A DNA stretch of 38,766 bases from Haloplasma contractile (GTDB lineage: Bacteria; Bacillota_I; Bacilli_A; Haloplasmatales; Haloplasmataceae). Under the pieces are notes generated by a model. The model did not search any database. It saw only the letters and a program-made list of their open reading frames with translations, and was not told where the DNA came from. This document shows positions 7,208-16,188 of this stretch, in pieces; position 1 is the first letter of the stretch; every line of letters starts with the position of its first letter. The translations under genes were made by a program, and so were the position numbers. The DNA is taken from positions 1-38,766 of the forward strand of contig JAENYC010000031.1 in NCBI GenBank assembly GCA_016841945.1, read 5' to 3'.

Positions 7208-9184
7208 TTACAATAAAGTTTTAAACTCTTTCACCACATTTTCTACAGTGAAACCATATTTTTCTATAATTTCATTGCCTTTTCCAGAAGCTCCAAAAGT
7301 ATTAACACCTAAGACCTTGCCATCTAAACCTACATATTGATGCCATCCAAATGGGGTTGCCATTTCAACAGATAATCGACGTCTTATGTTTCTAGGTAGT
7401 ACGTGTTCTTTATATGCATAATCTTGTTCATCAAATAATTCCATTGATACAACACTGACAACACGTACATTAATATTTTCTTTTTCTAATTCTTTTTGTG
7501 CATCGATTGCGAGTGACACTTCAGAACCAGACGCCATTATGATCCCATCTAATTGACCATTTTTTGCCTCACTGACAATATAGGCACCTTTTTTAACATC
7601 TTCATATACATCTTTTGTTTGGGTTTTTACTTTTTGTCTTGTCAAGACAAAGGCAACTGGTCTATCCTTTGATTGAAGTGCGATATTATAACACGCTGCT
7701 GTTTCATTACCATCACATGGACGAAGGACTAACATATTTGGAATTGAACGCAACATTGCCAGTTGTTCAACCGGTTCATGAGTTGGTCCATCTTCACCTA
7801 CTGCGATACTATCGTGGGTTAAGATATAGATAACAGGTAATCCCATTAATGCTGCCATTCGAACAGCAGGTTTCATATAATCACTAAAGACAAAGAAAGT
7901 TGAACAGAATACCTTTAATCCTCCATGAAGCGCAATTCCGTTTGAGATAGATGCCATCGCAAATTCTCTAACACCAAAGTAAATATTTCTACCAGTATAG
8001 TTATCTGCGCTGTAAGGTTCTTCATCTTTTAGAATGGCTTTTGTTGATGCTGTTAAGTCAGCAGCACCACCTATGATATATGGTAATACTTCTGATACTT
8101 TATTTAGACATTCATGACTATCATTTCTTGTTGCGTTTGTATGACCTATTTCAAATTGAGGAAGAAACTTTGTTAAATCGAAATCTATATCATGATTCAT
8201 AAATTTGACAAAGTCATGATATTCATCATGATAATGTTCTTCATATACTTTTAAGTTATGTTTCCATTCACGATATTCAACATTTCCACGCTTATTCGTC
8301 GTTTCTTTAAAGTGTTGGTAAACTTTCTCAGGTACTTCAAATGGTTCATGGGTCCATTTATAGAATTTCTTTGTTGCTTCTCCACTTTCTTCACCTAAAG
8401 GGGCACCATGAACTTTACTTGTTCCTTGAAGCCTAGCACCATATCCGATAACTGTTTTCACTTCAATAATGGATGGCTTGTCCAAGGTATTTTTCGCATT
8501 TCTTATGGCAAGATTGATGGCTTTAACATCATTCCCATCTTCAACTAATTCATAATGCCATCCCATCGCCTCATATTTTGCCTTTATATCTTCGTTAAAT
8601 GATTGATCCTTTTCACCATCTAGTGTGATGTTATTAGAATCATATAATACAACGAGCTTTCCTAATTTCAAGTGTCCAGCCAAAGAGGCTGCTTCATTAG
8701 TAGCACCTTCCATTAAATCACCATCACCACAAATGACATAAGTATAATGATCAATTAAGGTAATGTCTTTCTTATTAAATTTATCAGCAAAGAATTTTTC
8801 TGCCATCGCCATACCAACCGCCATCGGAATCCCTTGTCCTAAAGGGCCACTTGTTGCATCCACACCAGGTGTATGCATAAACTCAGGATGACCTGGGGTT
8901 TTACTTCCTAATTGACGGAAATTTTTTAAATCATCTATTGTGACATCAAATCCACTTAAATGTAACATCGCATATAACAACATAGACCCATGTCCTGCCG
9001 CTAAAACAAAGCGATCTCTATTAAACCATAACGGTTCATCTGGATAGACATCTAAATGTTTTGTCCACAAAGTATAAGCCATCGGTGCTGCACCTAATAC
9101 AATACCAGGATGCCCACTCTTTGCCTTATTAATTGCATCAATACCTAAAACTCTAATTGTATTAATTGATAAATCACTGATCAT
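7208..9184 (-). CDS. tkt: Transketolase
   Basis: The 658-residue thiamine-diphosphate enzyme moves two-carbon ketol units between sugar phosphates in the pentose phosphate pathway. The N-terminal SGHPG, the ThDP motif starting GDGDLMEGATNEAASLAG and ending in NN (NNITLDG), and the pyrimidine domain HDSIAVGEDGPTHEPVEQL are all intact. The C-terminal domain contains GSEVSLAIDA. Length is normal, with only a few residues less at the N-terminus than most homologues. GGAGG precedes the ATG at 9184. Yne F lies 61 bp downstream. Confidence 0.98.
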   Translation of the reverse strand: MISDLSINTIRVLGIDAINKAKSGHPGIVLGAAPMAYTLWTKHLDVYPDEPLWFNRDRFVLAAGHGSMLLYAMLHLSGFDVTIDDLKNFRQLGSKTPGHPEFMHTPGVDATSGPLGQGIPMAVGMAMAEKFFADKFNKKDITLIDHYTYVICGDGDLMEGATNEAASLAGHLKLGKLVVLYDSNNITLDGEKDQSFNEDIKAKYEAMGWHYELVEDGNDVKAINLAIRNAKNTLDKPSIIEVKTVIGYGARLQGTSKVHGAPLGEESGEATKKFYKWTHEPFEVPEKVYQHFKETTNKRGNVEYREWKHNLKVYEEHYHDEYHDFVKFMNHDIDFDLTKFLPQFEIGHTNATRNDSHECLNKVSEVLPYIIGGAADLTASTKAILKDEEPYSADNYTGRNIYFGVREFAMASISNGIALHGGLKVFCSTFFVFSDYMKPAVRMAALMGLPVIYILTHDSIAVGEDGPTHEPVEQLAMLRSIPNMLVLRPCDGNETAACYNIALQSKDRPVAFVLTRQKVKTQTKDVYEDVKKGAYIVSEAKNGQLDGIIMASGSEVSLAIDAQKELEKENINVRVVSVVSMELFDEQDYAYKEHVLPRNIRRRLSVEMATPFGWHQYVGLDGKVLGVNTFGASGKGNEIIEKYGFTVENVVKEFKTLL

Positions 9185-9324
9185 GTTTTAACCTCCATTA
9201 TAAGATTACTTAAAAAATTATATAACAATTTTACAATTTTTACAAATTTTTCACAAGATTTCTTTATTTTTTGTATTTTTATGTTAAAATAAGGCTGGTA
9301 TATTAAAAAAGGAGGAGTATTTTT

Positions 9325-9492
9325 ATGCCAAAGAAAATAACTGAAGAATGTATCGCTTGCGGATCTTGCCTTTCTGTATGTCCAACTGAATGTATTTCAG
9401 AAGGAGACATTTATATCATTGATTCAGAACAATGTATTGACTGTGGCGTTTGTGCTGATGAATGTCCTACAGAAGCAATAGTTGATGCATAA
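9325..9492 (+). CDS. Small 2[4Fe-4S] ferredoxin
   Basis: A 55-residue clostridial-type ferredoxin. Cys pattern CIACGSCLSVCPTEC at the N-terminal half and CIDCGVCADECP at the C-terminal half gives two CxxCxxCxxxCP clusters. It is a low-potential electron carrier in the cytoplasm. AAAGGAGGAG lies 9 nt before the ATG. It is monocistronic with a strong terminator directly after. Such a carrier suggests anaerobic or fermentative metabolism, though that is inference. Confidence 0.96.
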   Translation: MPKKITEECIACGSCLSVCPTECISEGDIYIIDSEQCIDCGVCADECPTEAIVDA

Positions 9493-9500
9493 CATGTATG

Positions 9501-9534
9501 ATAACTTCTACTTAAGTAGAAGTTATTTTTTTTA
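9501..9534 (+). terminator. Terminator after ferredoxin
   Basis: A perfect 26-bp palindrome (9501-9526, half ATAACTTCTACTT) is followed by TTTTTTTT, 8 nt after the ferredoxin stop. Confidence 0.92.
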
Positions 9535-9537
9535 AAA

Positions 9538-9573
9538 CAAACGTTTGCCTTTTTCCTTTTTTTCATATATAAT
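9538..9573 (+). promoter_or_regulatory. lexA promoter with overlapping palindrome, likely LexA operator
   Basis: -35 TTGCCT (9545-9550), 17-nt spacer, -10 TATAAT (9568-9573). The palindrome CAAACGTTTG (9538-9547) overlaps the -35. LexA normally represses itself, so this is a candidate SOS box. It differs from the Bacillus box, which has four bases between its GAAC and GTTC half-sites. Confidence 0.65.
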
Positions 9574-9593
9574 AAGATAAAGAGGTGATTCAT

Positions 9594-10199
9594 ATGAATA
9601 AAATAACGCGTAAACAAAAAGAAATATTAGAATTTATCGATGAATTTATTATTGATAAAGGTTATCCACCTACCGTAAGAGAAATCTGTAAAGGTGTTGA
9701 TTTATCATCTACGGCTTCTGTTCACTCACAACTAAATAAATTAAAAGAAAAAGGTTATCTTAAAAAAGATGATGATACATCCCGTGCCCTCAGTGTGGTA
9801 AAAGGCAACAAAAGTCAATTTATGACGGTTCCAATGGTCGGTTTAGTCACGGCAGGTAATCCTATTGAAGCCATAGAACATGTCACTGATTATTTTCCTA
9901 TTCCAAAATCATTAGTGAAAAAAAATGACGTTGTGTTTGCTTTAGAAATCTCTGGAAATAGTATGAAAAATGCCGGCATTCTAGACCACGATACCATTAT
10001 TGTAAAGAAATCTAGAGTAGCGAATAATGGTGAAATTGTCATTGCTTTAACAGAAGATAATGAGGCAACAGTGAAACGATTTTATAAAGAAAAAGATCAT
10101 TTTCGTCTACAACCAGAAAATGAAGAGTATGAGCCTATTATTTTAAACAAAGTCAAAATAATAGGCAAGGTCATTGGTGTTTTTCGAGATTTGAGCTAA
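9594..10199 (+). CDS. lexA: LexA repressor, SOS response
   Basis: A 201-residue SOS repressor. The N-terminal winged helix (residues 1-65) contains TRKQKEILEFIDEFI and PPTVREIC. The self-cleavage bond is Ala87-Gly88 in VTAGNP, and the serine-lysine dyad is Ser123 (GNSM) and Lys161 (ATVKRF). RecA filaments trigger cleavage and release SOS genes. I start at ATG 9594 because AGAGGTGATT is the ribosome binding site, and the in-frame GTG at 9585 lies inside it. The terminator overlaps the stop codon. No yneA-like division inhibitor is adjacent, unlike Bacillus. Confidence 0.97.
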   Translation: MNKITRKQKEILEFIDEFIIDKGYPPTVREICKGVDLSSTASVHSQLNKLKEKGYLKKDDDTSRALSVVKGNKSQFMTVPMVGLVTAGNPIEAIEHVTDYFPIPKSLVKKNDVVFALEISGNSMKNAGILDHDTIIVKKSRVANNGEIVIALTEDNEATVKRFYKEKDHFRLQPENEEYEPIILNKVKIIGKVIGVFRDLS

Positions 10200-10217
10200 C
10201 TTTTTAGCTCTTTTTTT
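10193..10217 (+). terminator. lexA terminator overlapping the stop codon
   Basis: GAGCTAA (10193-10199, including the TAA stop) pairs with TTAGCTC (10204-10210) across a 4-nt loop, followed by seven Ts. The T run also overlaps the stop codon of the convergent ATPase gene. Confidence 0.88.
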
Positions 10218-11049
10218 ATGTAAAATCATCTGCATCTAATAACATTAATTTCCTCATATCATATGCATTTAAAAATACCTTCATATCATGGTTTCTAATT
10301 ATTTTTTCAATTAAATTACGAATAAAACGTCCATTATATTTTAAACTCGTACTGTTTTGATGAACTAATTGATTTAAATATTGTGCAAATTTTTCTTCTA
10401 ATGCTTTACTACATTCATAACCATTTGTTTTTATTGTGTATCTAAATATTTGTTTTAATTCATTTATATTGTAGTCTTCGAAAAATATTTTAAGTGGGAA
10501 CCGTGAGTTTAACCCTTTACTATTATGTAGCATCACATCAATCTTTTCTTTATACCCAGCCAATATGACGATAAAATCTTCGTGATGGTCCTCTACAAAC
10601 TTTAAAATGATATCAATGGCTTCATTTCCAAAATCATTATAGTCTTCATTATATAAACTATAAGCTTCATCAATAAATAAGACGCCACCTTTAGCATCTT
10701 CTAATATTCTTTTTGTTTTAATCGATGTTTGCCCAATATATTCACCAATTAAATCACTTCTATCTATTTCAACTAAATGTCCTTTACTAAGATAATTGAT
10801 ATCTTTAAACATCTCCGCTACTTTTCTTGCTATCGTTGTCTTTCCCGTTCCTGGATTGCCATAAAATATCATATTTAAAGCTTGTTTTTGTATTGGGATA
10901 TTTTGTTTAATCTTAATTTTATTTATTTCAGTTAACGCATAAATCGCAAAGATATCTTTAATTACAGAATCTAAACCAACTATCCCTTGAAAGTATTTCT
11001 CTTTAAATGTCTTATACTTATAATGCTTAGTGATTTCATAATGATTCAT
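10216..11049 (-). CDS. SpoVK/CbbX-type AAA ATPase
   Basis: A 277-residue AAA+ protein with a single ATPase domain. Walker A is GNPGTGKT near residues 64-71, Walker B is GVLFIDEAYS near 122-130, sensor-type Asn/Arg residues follow (LAGYKEKID, NSRFPLKIFF), and a C-terminal helical lid contains NGRFIRNLIEKI. This is the CbxX/CfqX family, which includes the sporulation protein SpoVK (stage V, spore maturation) and rubisco activases. With gpr and sigK nearby a SpoVK-like role is reasonable, but not proven. I prefer ATG 11049, which has a weak GTGAT upstream, over ATG 11070, which has no ribosome binding site. Confidence 0.82.
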   Translation of the reverse strand: MNHYEITKHYKYKTFKEKYFQGIVGLDSVIKDIFAIYALTEINKIKIKQNIPIQKQALNMIFYGNPGTGKTTIARKVAEMFKDINYLSKGHLVEIDRSDLIGEYIGQTSIKTKRILEDAKGGVLFIDEAYSLYNEDYNDFGNEAIDIILKFVEDHHEDFIVILAGYKEKIDVMLHNSKGLNSRFPLKIFFEDYNINELKQIFRYTIKTNGYECSKALEEKFAQYLNQLVHQNSTSLKYNGRFIRNLIEKIIRNHDMKVFLNAYDMRKLMLLDADDFT

Positions 11050-11079
11050 AATATCACACTCACAATACATTATATGCTT

Positions 11080-11117
11080 AAAATTAAAAGGTTCTAATCA
11101 ATTTTAGATTAGAACCT
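11080..11117 (-). terminator. lepA terminator
   Basis: AGGTTCTAATC (11089-11099) pairs exactly with GATTAGAACCT (11107-11117) around a 7-nt loop. The minus-strand continuation TTTTAATTTT is a fair U-tract, 10 nt after the lepA stop. Confidence 0.88.
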
Positions 11118-11126
11118 ATTTTTATA

Positions 11127-12956
11127 TTATTCTTCAACTGTTAATACAGCCATGAAAGCTTCTTGTGGGACTTCAACGCTCCCCACAGCCTTCATTCTTT
11201 TCTTCCCTTCTTTTTGTTTTTCCAATAGTTTTTTCTTTCTAGATACATCTCCACCATAACATTTCGCTAGTACGTTTTTTCTTAATGCTTTGATGTTGGT
11301 TCTTGCGATGACCTTACCATTTATTGCTGCTTGTACTGGAACTTCAAATTGTTGTCTTGGAATAATTTCTTTTAACTTGCGACAAATAAGTCTTCCTCTT
11401 TCGTAAGCAAAATCACGATGTACAATCACACTTAATGCATCGATGGGTTCTTGATTTAATAAGATATCCATTTTAACGAGATTTGATGCTTTGTATCCAT
11501 TTAACTCATAATCTAGAGAAGCATAGCCCCTTGTATTTGATTTTAATTTATCAAAAAAATCATAGACAATTTCAGATAATGGAATATCATAGTGAATATT
11601 AACGCGATTTTCTTCAATATATTTCATATCAATAAATGCCCCACGTTTTCTTTGACATAACTCCATAATAGGTCCCACATACTCACTTGGACTAATGATT
11701 GTTGCTCTTACATAAGGTTCTCTTATTTCTTTGACCGTTTGAATATCTGGCATATTCGTTGGATTTTCAAGGGTTATTTCCGTTCCATCTGTTAAATCTA
11801 TTTTATAGATAACAGATGGTGCTGTCGCAATTAAATCCAAATCAAATTCACGTTCTAACCGCTCCTGTACTATATCCATATGTAGTAGACCTAAAAATCC
11901 AGTTCTAAATCCAAACCCTAAAGCTTGTGAGGTTTCAGGCTCAAAGACTAAAGATGAATCTGATAATTGTAGTTTTTCTAAAGCATCTCTTAAATCGTTG
12001 TACTTTGCAGCATCAACAGGATAGAGACCACAATATACCATTGAATTTAAACGTCTATATCCAGGTAAAGGTTTACTTGCGGGTCTATCCGCATTGGTGA
12101 TTGTATCACCAACATGCACCTTTTTAATCGATTTAATTGAAGCGGCTATATATCCAACATCACCTGCACTTAAGTACTCTCTTTGAACTTGTTTTGGCGT
12201 ATAAACGCCCACTTCATTGACTTCATATTCAGCACCCGTTGACATGAGTCTAATCATGTCTCCCTTTCTAATCGTACCATTTACAACCCGTATGGTTGGA
12301 ATAACACCTCGATATGATTCAAAAAATGAATCAAAGATTAAGGCTTGTAGTGGTGCATCTGGCTCTCCACCTGGTGCTGGTATTAGTTTTACAATTTGTT
12401 CTAGAATACGGTCAATTCCCTTCCCTAATTTTGCACTGCCTTCAACTGCTTCACTCGCATCAAGTCCAATGCCATCCTCTATTTCATGTTTGACTCGTTC
12501 AATATCAGCACTCGGTAAATCAATCTTATTTAAAAACAATAAGATCTCTAAATCATTATCCAAGGCTAAATAAACATTGGCTAGAGTTTGGGCTTCAATT
12601 CCTTGTGAAGCATCAATCACTAAAATCGCACCTTCACAAGCCGCTAAAGAACGACTAACTTCATAGGTAAAATCGACATGTCCTGGTGTATCAATTAAAT
12701 GAAAGATGTACTCTTCACCATCTATTGCTTTATACTTTAATTCAATCGCATTTAATTTTATCGTAATGCCTCTTTCACGTTCTAAATCCATTGAATCAAG
12801 CAATTGATTAATCATTTCTCTACTTTCAATAGAATGCGTTTCTTCAAGTATTCTATCAGCTAATGTGGATTTACCATGGTCAATATGAGCAATGATTGAA
12901 AAATTACGTATTCGCTGTTGTCTCTTTTTTAATTCTTGGTAATTAATTTGGCTCAT
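11127..12956 (-). CDS. lepA: Elongation factor 4 (LepA)
   Basis: A 609-residue translational GTPase. G1 is [10 protein letters not shown]2/G3 are RGITIKLNA and DTPGHVDF, and G4 is NKID; these are followed by EF-G-like domains and the LepA-specific C-terminal domain ([24 protein letters not shown]). It binds the ribosome and is thought to act in back-translocation or initiation and assembly. Length is standard. GGAGTGAT precedes the ATG. It sits downstream of the sporulation locus exactly as in Bacillus, but separated from it by a terminator. Confidence 0.98.
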   Translation of the reverse strand: MSQINYQELKKRQQRIRNFSIIAHIDHGKSTLADRILEETHSIESREMINQLLDSMDLERERGITIKLNAIELKYKAIDGEEYIFHLIDTPGHVDFTYEVSRSLAACEGAILVIDASQGIEAQTLANVYLALDNDLEILLFLNKIDLPSADIERVKHEIEDGIGLDASEAVEGSAKLGKGIDRILEQIVKLIPAPGGEPDAPLQALIFDSFFESYRGVIPTIRVVNGTIRKGDMIRLMSTGAEYEVNEVGVYTPKQVQREYLSAGDVGYIAASIKSIKKVHVGDTITNADRPASKPLPGYRRLNSMVYCGLYPVDAAKYNDLRDALEKLQLSDSSLVFEPETSQALGFGFRTGFLGLLHMDIVQERLEREFDLDLIATAPSVIYKIDLTDGTEITLENPTNMPDIQTVKEIREPYVRATIISPSEYVGPIMELCQRKRGAFIDMKYIEENRVNIHYDIPLSEIVYDFFDKLKSNTRGYASLDYELNGYKASNLVKMDILLNQEPIDALSVIVHRDFAYERGRLICRKLKEIIPRQQFEVPVQAAINGKVIARTNIKALRKNVLAKCYGGDVSRKKKLLEKQKEGKKRMKAVGSVEVPQEAFMAVLTVEE

Positions 12957-13039
12957 GATATCACTCCATTTATTTATCTAGGCAATAAAATTTTACAATA
13001 TTTACGCTACTTTTTCAAATTAAATTTAACAAAATAAAG

Positions 13040-13060
13040 AAAAAAAGCCATTAGGCTTTT
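13040..13060 (-). terminator. Terminator of the gpr-yqxA unit
   Basis: AAAAGCC and GGCTTTT enclose ATTA (13043-13060). In the minus direction TTTCTTTATTTTG follows. It isolates the small membrane protein genes from lepA. Confidence 0.8.
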
Positions 13061-13076
13061 AAAAAACTACTTTTGG

Positions 13077-13406
13077 CTAATTAATACCAAAAATAAATCG
13101 AAAGACATCATCACTTTTATCAAGCACTAACTCAATTCCTTTTTTGATGACATATTCGCCATCTTTTGCTAGTCCACTAAACAAATTATGTTTAATTTTT
13201 GGTGAAAGCTCATAGGTTTCATCTGGATTTGTCACTGGATTAACAGGTGTAAAATTATTATCTGAACCTGTAATTTCTGTCTGAAATGAATTGAGAGAAT
13301 CTTGTAATCTCTGTGAATTAGAGCGCTCTTGATAAGATACTCCCATTGAAAGACCAACAAAAAATATAATGATAATAATAGTATAACGTAAAAATTTTTT
13401 TTCCAT
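13077..13406 (-). CDS. YqxA-like (DUF3679-type) membrane-anchored protein
   Basis: A 109-residue protein with one N-terminal membrane helix (residues 6-24, IIIIIFFVGLSMGVSYQE), a low-complexity Pro/Asn linker, and a C-terminal helix (HNLFSGLAKDGEYVIKKG). Layout and position match YqxA of Bacillus, which lies between spoIIP and lepA; YqxA also has an early G-x-x-x-G helix and a C-terminal amphipathic stretch beginning NFFS. Sequence similarity is too weak by eye to be certain. AGGAGG is well spaced. Only 9 nt separate it from the next gene upstream, so they are co-transcribed. Confidence 0.6.
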   Translation of the reverse strand: MEKKFLRYTIIIIIFFVGLSMGVSYQERSNSQRLQDSLNSFQTEITGSDNNFTPVNPVTNPDETYELSPKIKHNLFSGLAKDGEYVIKKGIELVLDKSDDVFRFIFGIN

Positions 13407-13415
13407 CTGTACCTC

Positions 13416-13676
13416 CTAAATGATCGGATTAATATTATCAAAAAAACTTTTTAAATGATGAATATCAACATTATAAATCAATTTAATTATGAGAATTGCG
13501 ATATACTCTAAAATGTTGCTCTGAGGATTCATATCATTCAAAAATTTAATGAGGGATTGATATAATTTGACATTAATCAGTTCTAAACTAACATATGAAA
13601 TCATATATGCTGCTGTAATAAGAAAAAGTATAATCGCGAAAAATGTCTTAATATATAGTGTTTTTTTAGTTATCAT
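13416..13676 (-). CDS. Small membrane protein at the spoIIP position, possible truncated SpoIIP
   Basis: An 86-residue protein. A membrane helix (residues 9-30) is followed by SLIKFLNDMNPQSNILEYIA and VDIHHLKSFFDNINPII. It occupies the place of spoIIP between gpr and yqxA. Full-length SpoIIP is about 400 residues, with a similar N-terminal anchor, a region of about 80 residues (pattern N-P-x..., I/D-x-x-D-P, elP) and then a peptidoglycan amidase/endopeptidase domain, which is missing here. I read this as either a relic of SpoIIP or an unrelated small protein. The start is ATG 13676, with AAGGGA 10 nt upstream; an in-frame TTG at 13685 is too close to that site. Confidence 0.6.
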   Translation of the reverse strand: MITKKTLYIKTFFAIILFLITAAYMISYVSLELINVKLYQSLIKFLNDMNPQSNILEYIAILIIKLIYNVDIHHLKSFFDNINPII

Positions 13677-13756
13677 AATAATCAAATCCCTTCATACTAT
13701 CCTCTCATTTACATTATAGTATGAAAGAGGTACATTTTATGTATTTTTTAGTCGCT

Positions 13757-14797
13757 CTAATTAATATTTTTATGCAATGCCAGATTAATGCCTCTAGAAA
13801 CAATGTGTGTTAAATCCTTAATATTGGTATCTATCTCTTTTGTTGTCACCATATAGTTTAATCCTTGTGGCGTCAATACTTCAAAAATTAATTTTTGCTT
13901 TTCTTCATTGGTCATAACACCTAGTTCACCAAAAAGATTTTTTAAAACTTCTTCACTTGGTAAATCAACATTTTGTAAATCCTTTTTTCCACTCATATGT
14001 TCAGGAACAAGATTATTTGATGGTCTCTTATTTTTTAAAGAATAAGCAATATGTTTTATCATCATGTCAATGGCATCATTTGTGATTGTAACTGCATCAA
14101 CAACCGTTGGAATACCGACTGATATGACGGGAATATTTAAGGTATCATAACTGATTTCTTTTCGTTTATTACCCACTCCACTTCCAGGACTAATTCCTGC
14201 ATCTGATATTTGAATAGTTTTATTGACACGGGTAAGTGCTCTAGCAGCTAAAGCATCAATCACAATCACAAATCCTGGATTAACATCTTTAATGATGGAA
14301 TGGACAATTTCAGCTGTCTCTATTCCTGTTGTGCCCATGACACCGGGTGCGATTGCACAAACTGGTCTAAATCCTTCGGGATCTATTTCTTCAGGATGAA
14401 GGTCAAAAATATGTTTAGTAACAAAAATATTTTCAATAACACTTGGACCTAAAGAATCCGGTGTCACATTATCATTACCTAGTCCTACTATTAATCCCAT
14501 CGCATCTGCTTGAATTTCGTATTTTTCAAAAAACAAGTGTATTTGATTCGCGATTTGTTTTTGAATTTTTAACAAAGTTTCATGATCATTTTCGACAATA
14601 GCTGTTGTATCAATAGTAATATAAGTTCCACTTTTCTTCCCAAATAATTCTTCTTGATCCTTAGTAATAAGTACTTCAGTTATTTTCATTTCATCTACTA
14701 TATACTCTTTAATTTTTAAATCATTCGGTTGTATTTGATTTTGTGTCGCTTCTAAACTTTCAATAATCAAATCTGTTCGTGTTGTTTTGAATTCCAT
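13757..14797 (-). CDS. gpr: Germination protease GPR
   Basis: Aspartic endopeptidase of family A25, made as a zymogen in the forespore and activated by self-cleavage; on germination it degrades small acid-soluble spore proteins. The 346-residue protein begins MEFKTTRTDLIIES, the typical propeptide start. It has VGLGNDNVTPDSLGP around residue 105 and VIDALAARALTRVNKTIQI around 180, whose aspartates (about Asp114 and Asp181) correspond to the catalytic pair. The ATG at 14797 fits AGAGGTGATG. It is divergent from rpsT, as in Bacillus. Its presence implies sporulation and substrate proteins elsewhere. Confidence 0.95.
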   Translation of the reverse strand: MEFKTTRTDLIIESLEATQNQIQPNDLKIKEYIVDEMKITEVLITKDQEELFGKKSGTYITIDTTAIVENDHETLLKIQKQIANQIHLFFEKYEIQADAMGLIVGLGNDNVTPDSLGPSVIENIFVTKHIFDLHPEEIDPEGFRPVCAIAPGVMGTTGIETAEIVHSIIKDVNPGFVIVIDALAARALTRVNKTIQISDAGISPGSGVGNKRKEISYDTLNIPVISVGIPTVVDAVTITNDAIDMMIKHIAYSLKNKRPSNNLVPEHMSGKKDLQNVDLPSEEVLKNLFGELGVMTNEEKQKLIFEVLTPQGLNYMVTTKEIDTNIKDLTHIVSRGINLALHKNIN

Positions 14798-14870
14798 ATT
14801 CATCACCTCTAAAATATTCATTAATAATATTGAAAAGAATGCAAAAAATATACTTAATTCAAAAATATTA

Positions 14871-14899
14871 TTGAAATTTATTGTGTATTTTGTTAAAAT
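14871..14899 (+). promoter_or_regulatory. rpsT promoter
   Basis: TTGAAA (14871-14876), 17-nt spacer, TAAAAT (14894-14899), 32 bp before the rpsT ATG. A sigma-A type promoter for a ribosomal protein gene. Confidence 0.78.
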
Positions 14900-14930
14900 T
14901 GTATAGTCGTAATAATATGGAGGTGAAAAG

Positions 14931-15194
14931 ATGCCAATTATTAAATCACAAATAAAACGTACAAAAACAAATGAAAAACGCCGTTTATTAAATATTTCTT
15001 TTAAATCTTCAATGCGTTCTGCTTTAAAAGAAGTTGAAACAGCGATTGAAAATAACGATTTAGAAAAAGCAAAAGAAGCTTATCGCAAAGCATGTAAAAA
15101 ATTAGACAAAGCAGTTAGCAAAGGTATAAAACATAAAAACTTTGCGTCTAGACAAAAATCTCGATTAGCTAAAAGAATAAACGGGATTGCATAA
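14931..15194 (+). CDS. rpsT: 30S ribosomal protein S20
   Basis: An 87-residue, strongly basic all-helical protein that binds 16S rRNA early in small-subunit assembly. The start [19 protein letters not shown] and the block [13 protein letters not shown] are typical, as is [20 protein letters not shown] at the C-terminus. TGGAGGTG precedes the ATG. It has its own promoter and terminator and lies between the two minus-strand operons. Confidence 0.98.
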   Translation: MPIIKSQIKRTKTNEKRRLLNISFKSSMRSALKEVETAIENNDLEKAKEAYRKACKKLDKAVSKGIKHKNFASRQKSRLAKRINGIA

Positions 15195-15197
15195 ATT

Positions 15198-15230
15198 AAA
15201 ACCTACTATCAAAGTAGGTTTTATTTTTTT
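15198..15230 (+). terminator. rpsT terminator
   Basis: AAAACCTAC (15198-15206) pairs with GTAGGTTTT (15214-15222) across TATCAAA, then ATTTTTTT. It begins 4 nt after the rpsT stop and abuts the stop codon of holA. Confidence 0.9.
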
Positions 15231-16182
15231 ACATATTCATGATTAATAGTTCAAATCCCAAATATTTATCAACCTTTCCAGATTTAACATTCACATCATA
15301 TTCATGCAATGCTTGTATGTTTGCTGTAATATCTTCTTCTTCTGTTTTTTTAGCGATATGATAGAGTTTTTTTAACTGATAAGGATGCATTTTCAAAATC
15401 TTTTTTAAATCATATTCCGAATAACCCTTTTTTTGATATTGTTTTATTACATATAAATGATGAAAATTCTTCCCTAATATACTAGAAAAAACAATGGGTT
15501 CTTCATTATTCATAAGTAATTGATGATAGGTTTTTATCGATGCTTCGATTTTATGTTCAATGATTTGATTGGTTAAGTTAAAAATATTATTTTCTATCGG
15601 TTCACATACTAATACTTTTATATCATCTAAAGTGATATCTTTATCATCTAAATAAAAGGATAATTTATTTAACTCAGAATGTAATTTTAATGCTTGACAT
15701 TCTGTTCTTATAATCAATTCATTAATCGCTTCTTTTGAAATATCAACTTTTAAATGCGTAAAATAGGCACTGACTAAACTTCTTGCTTCTTCTTCCGACA
15801 TTTTATCATATTGAAAAATCTGTGCATTTTTAAGCAGTAATTTATTTACTTTCTTTTTTTTATCTAGTTTTATTTCACTAGCGTTAATCATTAATAATGT
15901 CATCTCATGAGGATGATCAATGTAGTTGATAAATCGGTCTACATTATGTTCTAACTTGCTTTTTTGAGATGATAAAAATATGGGATTATTCATAATGATT
16001 ATTTTTTGATCACTTAAAAAAGGTAGGGTTTCACAATCATTTATGATTTCATCAATTGTTGTCTCTTCACAATCATATTTTACAAGACTTAAATCATCCA
16101 CATTTTTTTCTGAAATGATTTGTTTGATTTTTTCTTCTACTTTAAATTTATTAGCACCCAAAAATAAATAGATGTGTTTCAT
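15229..16182 (-). CDS. holA: DNA polymerase III subunit delta
   Basis: A 317-residue clamp-loader delta subunit that opens the beta sliding clamp during replication. The start MKHIYLFLGANKFKVEEKIKQI is the usual P-loop-less N-terminal strand. The segment LPFLSDQKIIIMNNPIF and the helical C-terminal domain NLTNQIIEHKIEASIKTYHQLL-like are family hallmarks. It is the YqeN counterpart and keeps its position between rpsT and comEC. GGGTGATAC precedes the ATG. The upstream 58-residue gene ends 6 bp before and is co-transcribed. Confidence 0.93.
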   Translation of the reverse strand: MKHIYLFLGANKFKVEEKIKQIISEKNVDDLSLVKYDCEETTIDEIINDCETLPFLSDQKIIIMNNPIFLSSQKSKLEHNVDRFINYIDHPHEMTLLMINASEIKLDKKKKVNKLLLKNAQIFQYDKMSEEEARSLVSAYFTHLKVDISKEAINELIIRTECQALKLHSELNKLSFYLDDKDITLDDIKVLVCEPIENNIFNLTNQIIEHKIEASIKTYHQLLMNNEEPIVFSSILGKNFHHLYVIKQYQKKGYSEYDLKKILKMHPYQLKKLYHIAKKTEEEDITANIQALHEYDVNVKSGKVDKYLGFELLIMNM

Positions 16183-16188
16183 ATTGTA

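Noticed and set aside
12217-12573. 118-codon plus-strand reading frame opposite lepA
   Set aside because: Entirely inside lepA; the sequence is a composition artefact of the lepA codons.
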